DNA of 64,000 nucleotides from Callaeas wilsoni (GCA_013398955.1 VWPU01017852.1:1-64000); one strand, 5' to 3'; numbered from the stretch's first letter, positions 47,681 to 60,861 are shown. Notes: a model not told the origin generated them from the letters alone. Numbers and translations are program-made.

Positions 47681-50600
47681 CTTTGTGTTGCTCTAAGTCT
47701 ACAGAGCAGAAGCAAATTTAGGCTTTAATTTATCTCCAAAGTCTGGATTTGGACTGGAGGTGCACAGTCTCTTGGAAGGAGGATCATGGAGATGAACACA
47801 ATCCTGAAGCAAAAGGCTTATTCAGAAAACCCAGTCTGGAGACATGCAATGCTTCCTGACTGAGGAGATGGTTGTGTTTTCTAGTCTGTTAATCTAAGGA
47901 TCAACAGCCCAAAGACGGCACCCATGCAAATGCTGAATGGCATTTGGCTAGGCTGCCCTGTGGTGACAGGGCATAGCTGAGAGAAACAGGGTCTTCTCAT
48001 CACAGGGGTCCTCTTGAGTTGCAAAGGTGGCCAGAGTGTGATTCTCGTCATTTTGCACAACTTTCCTCCGCATCTCCTGCCTCCACTATTTTTCTCTATG
48101 CTTAACACAGAAATTTGAAACTCAAAATACAGTCTGGCATGTGTCTTCTGAAGCAGAATAAGCATGTCCCAGTGACAGGAACAGAACTCTGAGCACGGCT
48201 TTCCTCACCAGCCTTCTTCAGGGGTTCATATTTTTGGGAACTTTTTTAACGATAAGTCTACCTACCAGTATGTACTGGGAGAGAGAATCAGTCTCTGATC
48301 TAACTGCTACTGCTATATGAAAGCAGTATATTTTTCTGGATGACATATTTGATGTCAGACTTCCCTACTGGCGCTTACTGGCACCTGAGGACCAATCAAT
48401 GAGCAAGGATGTACTTCCCAATGACTAACTGGAATGCTGTCTTTCAACTATTTGTCATTGTTTTTCCTGCAGGCTAGACCCATGCTTGTGTCATGAGTAG
48501 CAAATGCTCCAATAAATTATGAATAGACATGTAAATGTTTAAACCTGTGTGTTTGAACGAGAGGCAAAGCTGGAAAAAGAAGATAAATTCTTGATCTACT
48601 CTGACTTTCACAATACGACAGACTGTCAAGGTTAAAAGGACCTTCACAGATTTTTATTTGCTTTTATATTATTTGCTTGATGTAAAATGTAGGTGGCAAA
48701 GCAGAAGAGAATCATGGCGAGATGTCAAGTTATTATGACTTAATTGGTTCTAGAGAATACACAACTGAACTTGTACAGCACTATGATGTAAAAATAAAGT
48801 ACATTTAAAGAGATTGCCAAATATGCAGTTTGAGGACACATCTTCCATTTTTATGTTTTTGGCTTTTTCATGCTCATGGCTTGATAAGACGTGATTAGTC
48901 TCTGAATCATTAATATGATACTGCTATAAAACATTGCTCCTGTTTCTAATAATTTTCCTGAAATGTATCCTGTGGTAAACAGAAGAATTGTAGTTGTAAC
49001 TGAAATCAATAGCACTTTCTTTTTTTTTCTTCCAAAGCACTGATATGGTAAAAATAAACATATTCAGTATAGATTTCCTCTCAGAGTTAGGAGAGAAGTT
49101 GTTGGTTATAGAAGATGTCTGTATATGAAAGAGTCCCCCGTTTGTATGAAAATTACCTTTTGACCCTTTCTCTCAGGTTTATATGCATGTAAGTCTTTGA
49201 GAATGTGTAAAAGGAGAAAGACCTTTTGGGGACCTGAGAGAGGTGGCAAACCAAAATCTGCGTCACCTGGGTTCTGGTGAGCAGGGGTACTCGAGCAGCA
49301 CAACCCCAGCTCTGCAGGCAGTTGTGTTCTTCCCTCAGAGGCACTGCTGTGAGCTGGACCAGTTTGAAAACTGCTTTTGGAAGATGATTTTCATGGCTGA
49401 AGATTCTTCTGCTTTAAAAAATAACAACCACCATCACAAACCAGAACAATCCCAAAAATCCCTAGGGCAATATAGGTGCTGGTAACCAATATGGCCATGG
49501 TTCTACTCCTAAAATGGCTTCTGCTCTCACCTTGTTATAACTGGCCTGTGTTTTCAGTGACACAGAATCTGAAACTTGTTGTATTGAAACTATAAATTTG
49601 GTGTGAAATTTTATTACCAAAACAGTTAACCCTTAGAGTGACATCCCTCTAGACAAGTGGGATCCTTCACTGAGGAGCTTAAATTATTTAATTAAAAGAA
49701 ATAGTCATATTGAACCAAAAGTGGTGCTTGGTTGCAGGAATACACTGCTGAAGTTCAGTCATGCTGCAAGGGATAAGACTTTATGGTTCTTTCATGTCCT
49801 TAAATGTGACTCAGTCTTTTTTTTAACTTTCGAAATTTTTTTTAAACTTTTAAAATTTTTTTTTAGGTTTGGAGGGTGGAATCTATGCTTTTCTTTCCTT
49901 GGAGGCCTTTCACCTTCACTTGCCGATAGCAGACTCATTCTCCCCAGATAAGGCAGTGAGGTGACTGCAACTTTCCTCTTCTGTTATGAGCACTTTCTGT
50001 TAAACAATTGTATTTTTCATTGAAAAGACTCTGATAGCTGAACATTTTCCCCCCTATATTATTTAGTCCTTGGATAAAGATTGGCCATGATAGCACTTAT
50101 TGTCTGTTTTCTTGGTAGGACCTTAACTAAAATGTAGTTATGAGCTGTCATTTGAGAAAGAGGAATTCACACTGGGACCAGGGAAAAGGACTAGAGGAGT
50201 GACATGAGGAATGAAGAACTCGTAACAGGAGGCAGAATGAGCTAGCTCAGGTGTCTGCTGTGTGGCATTTCCTTGTGCTCTGCAAGCTTACTTTCAGATA
50301 AATTGGTTTCTGTCTTGCCAGTCTAGTCTGTCAGCAGAGTCCGTATTTCTCAAAAATAAATATTTGTGTTTAAATGTCTGAAGTATATCCTATAGTGATA
50401 AATACACTGCTACCTCTGGGAGAGCAGGAAGGGCCAGAAAAGTCTATCTGAATCAGGTTTTCCACACTGGTGTCTCCTCCATACCACACTTTCTGGCCAT
50501 ACTGGTGAAAAATTATTCTTGTGAAATGCAAAGCACTAGAAATAATCCTTACTCGATTGTTTATGGCCAATGATGTTGACAGCTTTATTAGATTTCTCTG

Positions 50601-51131
50601 CAGTTGGTACAACTTTGCTGCCAGCTTGCTCTTTTGGTTTGTGTGTTTCTCATCCATTTTCAAGGAGTTTAATACTATGGAATGCAAAGAGCAGAATTGG
50701 GACATTAGATTCAAAGAAAATAGTCATGAGAGGGGGAAAAACGACTGTATTCAATAGAACCTAAAATTCTGAGAAATTTTTTCCTAGTTTTGGTTTTTAA
50801 TAGTTGATGAATTCCTTTGTCTATTCCCCTAACTTTGTCTAGGGTTTCTTGATTAATTCATTTCATGACAATATTTTCAAAATCAACAAGAAATGAGGAA
50901 AAAAACCCTAACCCCAAGCTTGTGCCTCCTTGGCAGAGCCAGCTCTGCTGCACACATGCTTGCTGAAACTTGAGCAGGCTCTGTGTTCATACCCTGAGCT
51001 GGAACCTGAGCTGTGCCCATTTATGTGAAAGTCTTGCCGTGAGTTCACTGGGCTTTACTTCATGGTCTCTCTCTGTAGCAGTGGTTTATCTGTCAGTTTG
51101 AACCTTTGTGGGATTTTTTTTTTTAAAGACT
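47681..51131. other. Intron-like stretch
   Basis: Unique AT-rich DNA with T-rich runs near 49,817-49,865. No supported gene or repeat. Confidence 0.5.
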
Positions 51132-52282
51132 TCAACTAGCTGATCCATTTGCTTTGTGTTTAGAAATCCAACTGTGTAAATTCCTTAAACCTTCAGTCCA
51201 TATTTTGGCAAATACACACATCTCTGCAGTTAACATCACATGGACACAACTACTTTCCTCTGTAACAAAGCTGGCCAGAAGGTCTGCGCTATCAGTGTGA
51301 TAGAAAATATTGGTTAACGTAGAAAAATTGGAATCCCCTTGAGATTTCATTGCCTTAATCTTGGAAAAATTTAGCTTGTCCATGTGGCTTTTAAGACTTG
51401 CAGCATACTTAGCATTAGTAATGATGGAAGACAAAGTGTGTTTGAATCTTGATTGTTGTTCAGAGGATGACTTTTCCAGAGGCAGAAGAGCAGGCTCACA
51501 TCTTTCAGTGCTGCAAACCACCTGGTGCTTTGTAGTCTGATTCTTTGTCTCCCTTTGTAGATAGTATTCTCCTTTGGAAAAACTAGACAGAACACCATCC
51601 AGTCTGGTACTTCCAGTGGAAATGCCCAGAAGACCTTCTCCTAAATACAAGTGTGTATAGATTGTTAAAGTAAAAATACCTGTTTCATGCAAAAATATGT
51701 GCTGTTTGCATCAAGGAGGGCAAGATGATTACTTTGTCTAGGCTGTGGGAGAACAGTAACATATGCCATCCTTACATCCCCTTAGACTGATGAATACCAG
51801 ATGGAAGTAATGCAGAATGTTTTCTGTAGTATGCATAAGTATTGCTGGCAGCTTTTCAGTTTTTGATATAGCAAAAGACAGTTGTACTTGCTTTACTGAG
51901 TTGACATAAATGCCTGCAGACTCTAAAATCTGTCTAGGAGAACCATTGGAACTCCGAAAGTTTTCAGTGAGCCTTCAGTTATTGTTGAAGTATCGAGACT
52001 GTGGCTATCACTGAATATAACTGCTTGCTACAGACAATCTCTTAGTAGCCATTAGCGCAGATAAATGGCTTTTTTCACATCTTTATTTTTCATTAATTTT
52101 TATTTAGATCTTAGATGTTTATTCTGGATTTCCTCCAAAAATAAAAGATGAACGTTGAAATGTTCACTAAATAGTCTTTCATGAATAACACTTGGCTGCT
52201 GAGTTTCATTCTCCTGTTTCTTTTCCCCAGCAACTTTGTCCATCTTGTCCTTTTGGGTCTTGCAGCTGCATTTAATTTGCAT
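51132..52282 (-). pseudogene. Coding-like relic on the minus strand, unidentified
   Basis: Three neighbouring minus-strand segments read like protein. The longest is 51,132-51,692, 186 codons open, with LEKSSSEQQSRFKHTLSSII, LNFSKIKAMKSQGDSNFSTL and an end at ISKHKANGSAS. Upstream, 51,741-51,974 is open for 78 codons (ILESAGIYVNSVKQVQLSFA) and 52,100-52,282 for 60 (QPSVIHERLFSEHFNVHLLF), the latter ending 13 nt before an AATAAA. They lie in different frames with stops between them. A likely acceptor (CACTTGTATTTAG, 51,641) and donor (GGGGAT|GTAAGG) exist, but joining them creates a TGA. A short A run follows the final stop. It could be a decayed gene, an old retrocopy, or real exons of a minus-strand gene nested in the + strand intron. 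I do not recognise the family. Confidence 0.33.
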
Positions 52283-55200
52283 CAGTGGAGTGGTGTCGAT
52301 TGTGACCTAAACCAATGCGCTGTGCAGTGCCAGCAGAGTGTGTGCATGCTCCTGATTTTGCATTTCTAACTGTGCTCACTTGCTAACTGTGCTTTGACTA
52401 GAGCAGCAGTAACAAATCTGGGGGTACTATAGAGTGGTGGTCTATCGAAACACCCTCACGTGCAGCTGTTTTGTCATGGCTTTTGATGGTCTTCTTCCTC
52501 AGTGGTTTACTCTCAAGGGGTTTAACTGTCTGTTATTTTGTGACTCCTAGTTTTTAAGCTAATGGTTGGCAGTGATTTCTCTTTCGTAACCTTAACCTGG
52601 GATCTGGGCCTGTTTTGGGTGTGATTTCTATATGGTTGTTATTTGTTTCCACCAGCCCCATTTGTGATTGACATAATTCAGTTAAAACCAGTTTGACATA
52701 ATTTCAGGTAAGACTAGAAATAAATCATGGAAATTCATGCTGAAAAACTGGCTGATAGGCTAGCTGTTGTGGCCTGCTTGTGCAAGGGTTCAAAAGAGAC
52801 TGTGAACCATGTGGTGGTTTAAGGAAAAACAGTTCTGTAATCCATTTCCTTTGGGAAAAAGGAGTGAGATTATTAATGGCACAAAGACTTACTCTGTCTG
52901 GGGAACTGCAGATTGTCTCCAGTTGCTGAGAGCAGCCCAGTCTCACAAGGCAGGCAAGTGTGTATTCCCTCCCACAGTCACCAAATCCAGCCAGTTCTAA
53001 TTCCTTTGCCATGGAAGAGCTGAGCTGCTGCTGATGAAGGAGACTGCACAAAAGCAGAGTGGCCAAGTCGAGGAAAGGGTAGAGAAAGTTTCTTTTAACA
53101 TGTTTGAGAAACACGATGAAATTACTTTCCCCCAAGGTGCCCAGAGGAATAGGATAATAATTTAGGATAATAGTTGTAGCTGGTTGTGTACTATTCAGTG
53201 ACTTTTTTTTTAATGTTGGAAAATGCTGGCTTCTCAGAATGAGAAAACTATTTTCTTGAAACGTATTTGCTTTTTTTAAAACTTTCAAGGAGAGCTCCTA
53301 GTATGAGTCTTCTGAACATGAAAGAGATGCACCGCTGAAAGTGTTCAAATACCTGCTTGTTAGAGCACTCATCTGAGATGGAAGATGGACTTCCTCAAGT
53401 CCTTGCTTTGCTTCATTGTAATGGTCCTTACATGCAGCTGGAGGCAACAGCTGGATGGACACAGAGACTGCAGTGCCTGCAGTGACTGACAAGGATGCTG
53501 CCTGTGGCATGTTCTGGCTCCCCAGGGACCTGGTAGCTGAACCACCCCCAAAGGTGTCATTTAAATGCTACATTTTGCAAGGAAATCAATGATGTTTACT
53601 TTGAAAATCACTTGATAAATGCCCCATTACAACCTCATTAGCCACTCAAAGCTATGCAGCTCCTGATCATCAGTTCCAGTGCTCAGCAAGCTGGATCCTG
53701 GGCTGAGTGCTGCAGTGATGCAGTTCTGCAGGAGCACTGCCCTGTGCTGAGCCCTTGCTGTGCAGTAGTCTGGGGTCATGTGAAATAAGGCAAGCAAAGG
53801 AAGTTTGAACAGCTTCGTGTCCTCATCAGGCCTTTAGAAACAGACATGAGCTAGGATGAGCTGATATTTCAAATCTGTCCCAGCCGGATATCCAAAGCCT
53901 GCTGTGTGGTTTTGGTTTGCTGTGTTGCAAGCAGCTTTTGGTTGCTTATGGCCTGTTGGGCAGCTGGAAGGCCAGACTGCTTCTAATCTGTCCTGTGTAT
54001 TAAAATTACTTCCCCTCACACTGTCTCCAGCTCTGTAGCAGCAGTAGCATGCAAACTTAAGTTTTATTAGGGGGAGTGGTGGGGGGGTAACAAGTCATGA
54101 GTGTAGAAGACACGTAATTTAGTTCATGTGCTATATTTAGAGAATGGAGGCATCCCAGTGGATTTGTAATGTCTCAGATCTCGGGGGGAGTGACTGATTG
54201 CCAGCAGCTCTGTGAGCTGTGCCTGCTGCATGGAGCTGCTCGTCAGGGTGAGCTCTCTGATGCCAGCATAACATACAATGAACATGGTGTGCACGCTTGG
54301 TGTGCTAAAGCTGAGGCCAGGAGAGTGGACTGTAGCAGTTCCTCTGTGTTCTGTTAGTGCAGGAAGAACAATTTCCCTAGTTGTCTCTCTGTCTCGTGAT
54401 ACAGATGTCCACAGTGTGTGCTCGAATGGGGAAGAGGAGAGGGAACGCCGAGGAGCAGGGCTGGCAGATCAAGCAGTAGAAGTTGTAAGCAGGAAGTTGT
54501 AAGCAGAAAGTTGTTTCATGCCATTCAGTGCAACAGGATTGCAGGGGTTTTATAATTTGATTTCCCAGCTTCTAGCTACCAATGTCTGTTTTCAGTGTAC
54601 TTTTTGGGGAGACCTCTGTTCTGCTGCTCTCCACTGGCAGGTTTATAAGGTGCCTCAGAGAATGAGGAAATAGATGGAATCATCACATCCTACTTGACTG
54701 CAAGGGAGGTAGAGATAAACCTTCACCAGGAGGAATATCTCTCTAACTTAACAGTTAAGAAATAAATAAATACTACTGGTAATGTGCAGTAAAGCAGCCA
54801 TCAATCTTCCTTTTCAATAGACTTTTTAGGTTGTAAAAAGACTGAATTTGAGTTATAGCTGGATTTATGCTTATCTTTCTCACTGTACTAGCAAAGCAGG
54901 TAAGGGATTTATTTGTATTTTTCTGGATGAGGGATTTTTCCAGAACCCACTTGAAGATCTAGTGCTTTTGAAAATCCCTTTCTGTGAGATTTAAGGAAAA
55001 GGGAGAATTAATCGAACTGATACTAGAAAGATGGGAAAAATAGCGGTAAAAAGGTAAAAATAATTCAGAGAAAATTCCTTTTTTTTCATTCTGAACATAA
55101 TTGCATGAAGTGCATGATGATGTGAAGGCTGTGCTGCTGCTGAAGGGACAGTTTTGTGCTCGGTGTGGTGGGTGCAGAGGAAGAGGCAGTGCAGGCAGTG

Positions 55201-57359
55201 CAGGCATGCGTCTCCGGCTGACGGCGCTCCGGCTCCATCACTCCGCTCCTGTGGCAGGAAGGCACTTTTCCGACGTGGCTGTTCCGGCGCTTTCTGTGGA
55301 GCGAGATCCATCAGCAGGGTAATCTGTCACTTGGGACTCCTGGCCAAGACTTGCAGTGATGGGGGAAGAAAACTGCTTCCTGCTCCGCACAGTGAGGGTC
55401 ACAGTGAAGCATGGCTGGCGCTGCAGCATCAGTTCTGAGGGGGGATTTGGGGTGCTCTTAACCTTTTGAGTGCTCTGTACTGCAGTGCTGTACACTTACA
55501 ATCTGCTCCAGTATATGGAGAGGGGAAGTGTCCTGTAAAATTGTTTGTTACTCTTCCTTTTACCTCTGCAAGATTCACTGTGTTGTATCCAATATACCAC
55601 AGAGGCAAATAACTATCAGGAAATGGTCATGGTACAGTGATGGGATGTAGCACATGCTGTCAAGAGCATGAGTAGAAGCATTAAAAAAATACATGGTACC
55701 TTTTCTTTGGAGCATCATACTGCACTGCAGTTCCTACTGAGGCTTGATAATCAAAAACATCCAGAACAATTAGAAACACCAACCTCCTGGACTTTGTTCA
55801 GGGTGACCTCAGCATTTATTCCTAAGATCCTGAATGCAGATGTTGGAGCAGCTTAGCAAGCAACCCTCAGCCAAACTTCAACAACTGACCATCTGCGTGA
55901 TCCTGGTTGGTAAATATGAATGGTTTAGCTACCATCACATGTCATGGTATTGTAGTAGTGTTTCTTCAGTAGTTTGTAACTCCTGCAACAGCATTCAGGA
56001 ACTGCCATTATATTGCTTTTAGCAGAGCAATGTGAAGAGCTGCATAAGCAGAGTAAAACATTAAATGATTGGTTTTACTTGATATATACAGGCAGGAGAG
56101 GCCCAGTGACATGTGTTTTTTTTACCATGTTCCTTTTTTTGGGTGTGATTCTTAAGGACACAGCAATGATAGTGGGATGTAGGTAATTAAGGATATTGCA
56201 GACTCCGTGTACCTGGGTAACTCAGTGGTAACTTAAATTTTCCAGCTCAGCTCTTTGCATCCGTACTGAATTCCTTTAACTGTGTTTAGGGGTTAATCTG
56301 TGAGCAGCCAGTGCTTGTTTAAAGTATCTCAACCACAGTTGACTGTAAAGGCTCAAGTAGTACTCAGGTTTTAAGAAGTTTGTAGTTTAACTGTTGCAGA
56401 ATGAGTTTTTTTCTCATATTTGAAACATAGTGGCACGGTAACATCAGTTAAATATGTTGATGGTCTTGTCCAGATGGGTTTTCTTTGCTGGGGAAAAGGC
56501 TGAATGAATGCTTAGCTGCTTGGTTTACCCCAGCGCAGGGGTAACCCTGCTGGCAAGAGTGCATCTGTTACCAGTGGTGCTGAGTTCAGAGCTTGGACAA
56601 AAGGCGTTTCCTTCAGGTAGGTTTCCCTAAGTTACAGTATAGCTGTGTGAAATTTTGGGCGTGCTATGGTAACAAAGAAGCATCACATGCAGTTTGCTCT
56701 GGTTTTCTGTCTAACTGGTGAAGACTATCACTCTTTCGCTTTCTTTCACTTTGATTTAGGACTTTCACTGTTTTGGTTGTTTGGCTTATTGAAAATATAT
56801 AGGTAGGATGGCACTGAGAGGGCACACATCTGTCAGCTGATAGTAACAGGCAATAAGACATGTTGGGGGCAGATCCAGGAAAAACTGAAGGAACTTTACA
56901 TTGGGATGGGAAAAGAGAGGGTGAAGATGGAGTTCTGCCTTGACCCTGTGTACTGAGGTCACAGGTACATTTAATGATGCAGCTACTTGCAAGTTCTTTA
57001 CAAATGATTGCTTCTGTGCCTGACGTGATACACATTTCCAGACAAATGGAACTTTAAAGACACTTATTAAACAAACCTTTAATACACTTTTTCTGACTCA
57101 CATGTGTTATGCTCTTCCTCTGTTCAGAGCTTTCTAGGATCATTATGTATCCAAGCTATGAAAACACATGAATTATTACAATAGATATCTCTAACAGTTA
57201 TGACAGAACACAGAAGTTTATTTTAGCGTTGATAAGCATCTGAAGATGTGGATGCTTAGTTATTCAGATTTACAGGATATTAGTTGTTTTGATGCAAAAA
57301 TTGAATCCTCACAGAACTGCAATTTTTTGCCCAATGATCCTGTGTTTCCCTCTTGCCAG
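52283..57359. other. Intron-like stretch
   Basis: Mostly unique AT-rich sequence. A mildly CpG-enriched patch (about 12 CpG) lies at 55,160-55,320. The minus-strand open frame of 187 codons at 52,725-53,288 lacks coding character and splice context. Confidence 0.5.
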
Positions 57360-57518
57360 GCTACAGACAGCAAGACATGAGCCATTTTTCTTCCTTCTGC
57401 TGCTCTAGTCCTAAACAGGATATGGAAGTGAAAACTGGAAATCCAAAAGCAAATGGAGAAAAACGAATTAGATATTACTCAAAAGTCAAAGATCATGTAG
57501 AAGATGCTAAAAGCATAG
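57360..57518 (+). CDS. Exon candidate 5 of the unrecognised gene
   Basis: A 159-bp segment with an excellent acceptor (GTGTTTCCCTCTTGCCAG) and a moderate donor (CATAG|GTACAA). Only the frame entering in phase 1 is open; the other two stop at about codons 7 and 16. It leaves in phase 1. It encodes about 53 residues, including GYRQQDMSHFSSFCCSSPKQ, NPKANGEKRIRYYSKVKD and HVEDAKSI. The start is Ser/Cys-rich and the end is basic and helical in character. No known domain is recognised. The one-frame openness, phase fit with the exon at 24,933 and strong acceptor make this one of the two best exon calls. Confidence 0.7.
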
Positions 57519-57935
57519 GTACAAAAATACATTTATTGGGCTTTTAAAAGTTTGAGAGTGGTTTGTTCTACTTAATTCATGTGGTAGGTGCAACTTTCAG
57601 AAAAGTCACTTTTTGAATTGCCACAAGAATGCACTCCAATGGCTTAATTTTGTAAAATAAGAGAATAAGAATTAACATGCTGAAGCTCACAGAAAATGTG
57701 TGATCTTATCAAATCACACATGCCAAAGTCAGCTTTCCGCATCATCCCCAGAGTGTCACTGGAATGAAGGCAGTGAGATCGCAAAAAAAGGGCAGGTAAA
57801 GCCATGACTCTACTGTAGAACTGCAGAGAAAACTGTCCAATTCCATTCAGCTGGGTGTGCCTCAGTCACCCCTCGGGCTGGGACACAGAACAGGTGCCAT
57901 GTGGGGAGTGAGTGGCCAGAGGGCAAGTGGCAGAA
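57519..57935. other. Intron-like stretch before the minisatellite
   Basis: About 400 bp after the exon 5 donor with no feature seen. GC content rises towards the minisatellite. Confidence 0.5.
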
Positions 57936-58396
57936 GTGAGCCCCCTGTCCCCAGTGTCAGTGCTGGCCAGAATAGAGAACCCCCTGTCCCCAGTGTCAGT
58001 GCTGACCAGAATAGAGAACCCCCTGTCCCCAGTGTCAGTGCTGGCCAGAGCACAGAACCCCCTGTCCCCAGTGTCAGTGCTGGCCAGAGCAGAGAACCCC
58101 CTGTCCCCAGTGTCAGTGCTGACCAGAGCACAGAACCCCCTGTCCCCAGTGTCAGTGCTGGCCAGAAGTGTTGAATCCCCTGTCCCCAGGGTCAGTGCTG
58201 ACCAGAGCACAGAACCCCCTGTCCCCAGTGTCAGTGCTGGCCAGAATAGAGAACCCCCTGTCCCCAGTGTCAGTGCTGGCCAGAGCACAGAACCCCCTGT
58301 CCCCACAGTGTCAGTGCTGGCCAGAGCAGTGAACCCCTGTCCCCAGTGTCAGTGCTGGCCAGAGCAGTGAACCCCTGTCCCCAGTGTCAGTGCCGA
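57936..58396. repeat. 39-bp minisatellite, about 12 copies
   Basis: A GC-rich unit of 39 bp built on CCCCTGTCCCCAGTGTCAG then TGCTGGCCAGAGCACAGAAC repeats about twelve times. Units vary at GGCC/GACC and GAATAGAGAA/GAGCACAGAA. One unit (about 58,165) and the last two have small indels. Because 39 is a multiple of three and the unit lacks stops in several frames, it produces long open frames on both strands. These are a by-product of the repeat and not evidence for a gene. Confidence 0.95.
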
Positions 58397-60742
58397 TGTG
58401 TGGGTGAATGTGAGCTGCTCTGCTCCTGCCTGGTAGCCATCTGTGCTCTTGGAATGCAGGCACAGGTTTGAAGAGGGGCCTTGCAGGCTCACCTGCTCAT
58501 CTTGCTGGCTTCCACACTGCCACAGCCACGCTTTTCTGACAGTTGGAAAACCTTTGTGGCTGTGTTTCTTTTTTGTTGTTTTTTTTTTTTTTCCCCCCCT
58601 TCTCTTTTTTTCCTGGTTGTTACCATAGCTATTGGTCCATAAGAAATGACTTTATTTCTCTGCAGATTGGGTTAATCCACAAAATGTGGATATGTGTGTT
58701 GTCTTTGTAAAGTAGTTTGGGCGCTAACAATTGCAGGGTGCTGAACGACAGCCAGTGCTGCAGCTTTCTGTTTGGTGTGTTCTTGGCCCAAGTCTAAGAG
58801 GCAGGACTTTTTCCCATGAGAGTTTGAATCATAAGAAGAGAGGGAAAGTTATTGCTTCATGGTGACTTGTGACTTCTACATAAAACATTTTCTCAGAAGT
58901 AATTAAAACTTTCAGAACTTAAATGAATCAGGGCTGTGTAACTAACAGCTTATGATAAAGGCTTTGAACAAATATCCACAATGCATCAGTAAACATGCAA
59001 ATTACTTTTTCATGTTGGGATGTGTCTCACTGCAATGCTGTGCATTGATAAAAGGTTTCTCTCTGATGGTACTTTCCATACTTTTAAGTTTATTAGTTTT
59101 TCTAACCTCTGTTTCAGACCTTTTAAGATATGGAGAAACAGTCTTTAAAATTACTTACCAAGCAAAATTCGTTGTGCTTCAGCAATAACTGGGAGTTAAC
59201 GAAGTGTCTAAATTAAGGAGTGAAACAAAACGCAGAGTGGTTACTGTTCAATCATGCCTGTTCACTTTAGTAGTCTGCTTTAAAGGGGATTATTGCAGCG
59301 ATAAAGTATTTTCCCATGGTTATGAAGACAGTTGTAGAGAAGATTCATGACTTGCATAACTTTTGCTAGGTATACTTCACTCCTGGATTCTTTAACTGAT
59401 GCTGTAAGTTAAACTTCAGTTTGGAGAGGGAAAGGAGAGGTACGGATTGAATCCAGTAATGAAGATAATTAGCAGCATGGGATTCTTTTTCAGTTAGCTT
59501 TTCATAAGCAATAACCCTGTCTTGCTTGAGCTGTTTCTAACACACTGATGCTTTTTGGATCACTTCTTACTTTCTGTCTGTGCATAGTACAACCTATCAA
59601 GCAATACGGTTCTGCCTTTGACTTGTTGCAAGACGGTTAAAGCTCTGCAACTGCTCCTGACAGATGGTGTTGGCAGAGAACTTTTCATTCTCTACGGACT
59701 TCTGCAGCTTTTCTAGAATCCATTTGTGTTTGTCACCATTTACCAATTCTTTAATCTTAGTGCTTTTTTGTAGCTGCGTGCGTAAGAGCGCAGGTCAAGA
59801 ATGAGACATCTGCTACTGCAAAATCTCTAGTTTGAGCTGGCCACTTTTCCTCAATGGCATTAATGCTGTACATCTTTCTGTGATGGCTGAAATCTTTGTT
59901 GGGATTTTCAAACTCAGACTGTCAAAAAAAATTGTGAGCCACCAGACAACCCACATGTCCCAACCTATGACTGTCACCCTGGTAATGGACTTGGGTGAGC
60001 TTTAGTCTTGGCCCTTTCAAACCCAGTGTACTCGAGTGTGAACTTTTGGAAGGTGGTGACTTGTGCTGTTAAAGAACAAGCTGATCATATTGGATTAATT
60101 TGTTAGGCCCATGTGCCAGCCCAGAACAAACTAGGACATTGTTAATGTAATGGTATATTGTGGACACTGATCCTTGAGTTGAGTTTTGTGCAGATCAAAT
60201 CACTTCCCAGGTCAGCATTTGCTGCTTTCACAGTGTGGTGTTTCTGGAGCTGTACTGGAAGCACATAAAAGAATACCAATACTGTTGCAGGGATAGTGAA
60301 TGATATTCCAGATGATTGAAGTGATGAACATTTATCACAGCATGCAGTTATATTGGCACAACTGAGGGAAAGAGCAGAAAACTGCAGCATTTTAATGAGG
60401 GCAAGAAGGGAGAGATGGAGTGGAGCAGGAACTTCTAATTCTGGCTTTGCCACAAAGGAATACACATTGTGCAACTATGCTCTGCAAATTAAATTCGGCT
60501 TTCATGCCCTTCTTATTCTGCAGGCCTTAATTAAAACCCCATTTCCTTTGATTCATGGACTCAAAACTGGGTAATGATGTTAAACAAACAAACAAACATC
60601 TGACTAAATTCCTATCTACCAGATTAATTTTGTAATAGTTTAGTGAATAATGGCATATCATTAAGGGTGGACAGTGTAATTAAAACCAAGTAAGACTTTG
60701 CCAATGGAAGTGGCTATCTTTCTGGGATATTGTTGATTTCAG
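58397..60742. other. Intron-like stretch
   Basis: Unique AT-rich sequence after the minisatellite, with the T/C tract at 58,565-58,612. No exon or element is supported. Confidence 0.5.
58565..58612. repeat. Pyrimidine tract (T and C runs)
   Basis: Runs of T, then seven C, then further T-rich sequence. Low complexity only. Confidence 0.9.
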
Positions 60743-60861
60743 CTTCCTTTTCAACAAAAAGAGAAGAAGGTATATTTTTCATCACAAATGATTTAAATTT
60801 TGCAATTATCCCACCACAAAATGTGCATTCATTTCCCAACTACTCGAAAAACAAAAAATGA
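60743..60861 (+). CDS. Possible terminal exon of the unrecognised gene
   Basis: After a good acceptor (GGATATTGTTGATTTCAG), the phase-1 frame reads on from the phase-1 donor of exon candidate 5 and encodes about 39 residues (SFSTKREEGIFFITNDLNFA then IIPPQNVHSFPNYSKNKK) before a TGA at 60,859-60,861. An inner donor (GAAG|GTATAT, 60,770) would instead give a 27-bp exon. Just upstream of the stop, at an A6 run (60,853-60,858), another frame takes over and stays open to 60,991 with coding-like content. The exon may therefore end here, or the frame may be broken by a homopolymer change. No canonical AATAAA follows closely. Confidence 0.35.

Noticed and set aside
52725..53288. 187-codon open frame on the minus strand next to the coding relic
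   Set aside because: Its composition is unlike the relic's segments, and it shows no clear splice sites or motif. Treated as chance.
57862..58370. Long open frames with a 13-residue repeat on both strands
   Set aside because: They are produced by the 39-bp minisatellite, whose unit length is a multiple of three and lacks stop codons.
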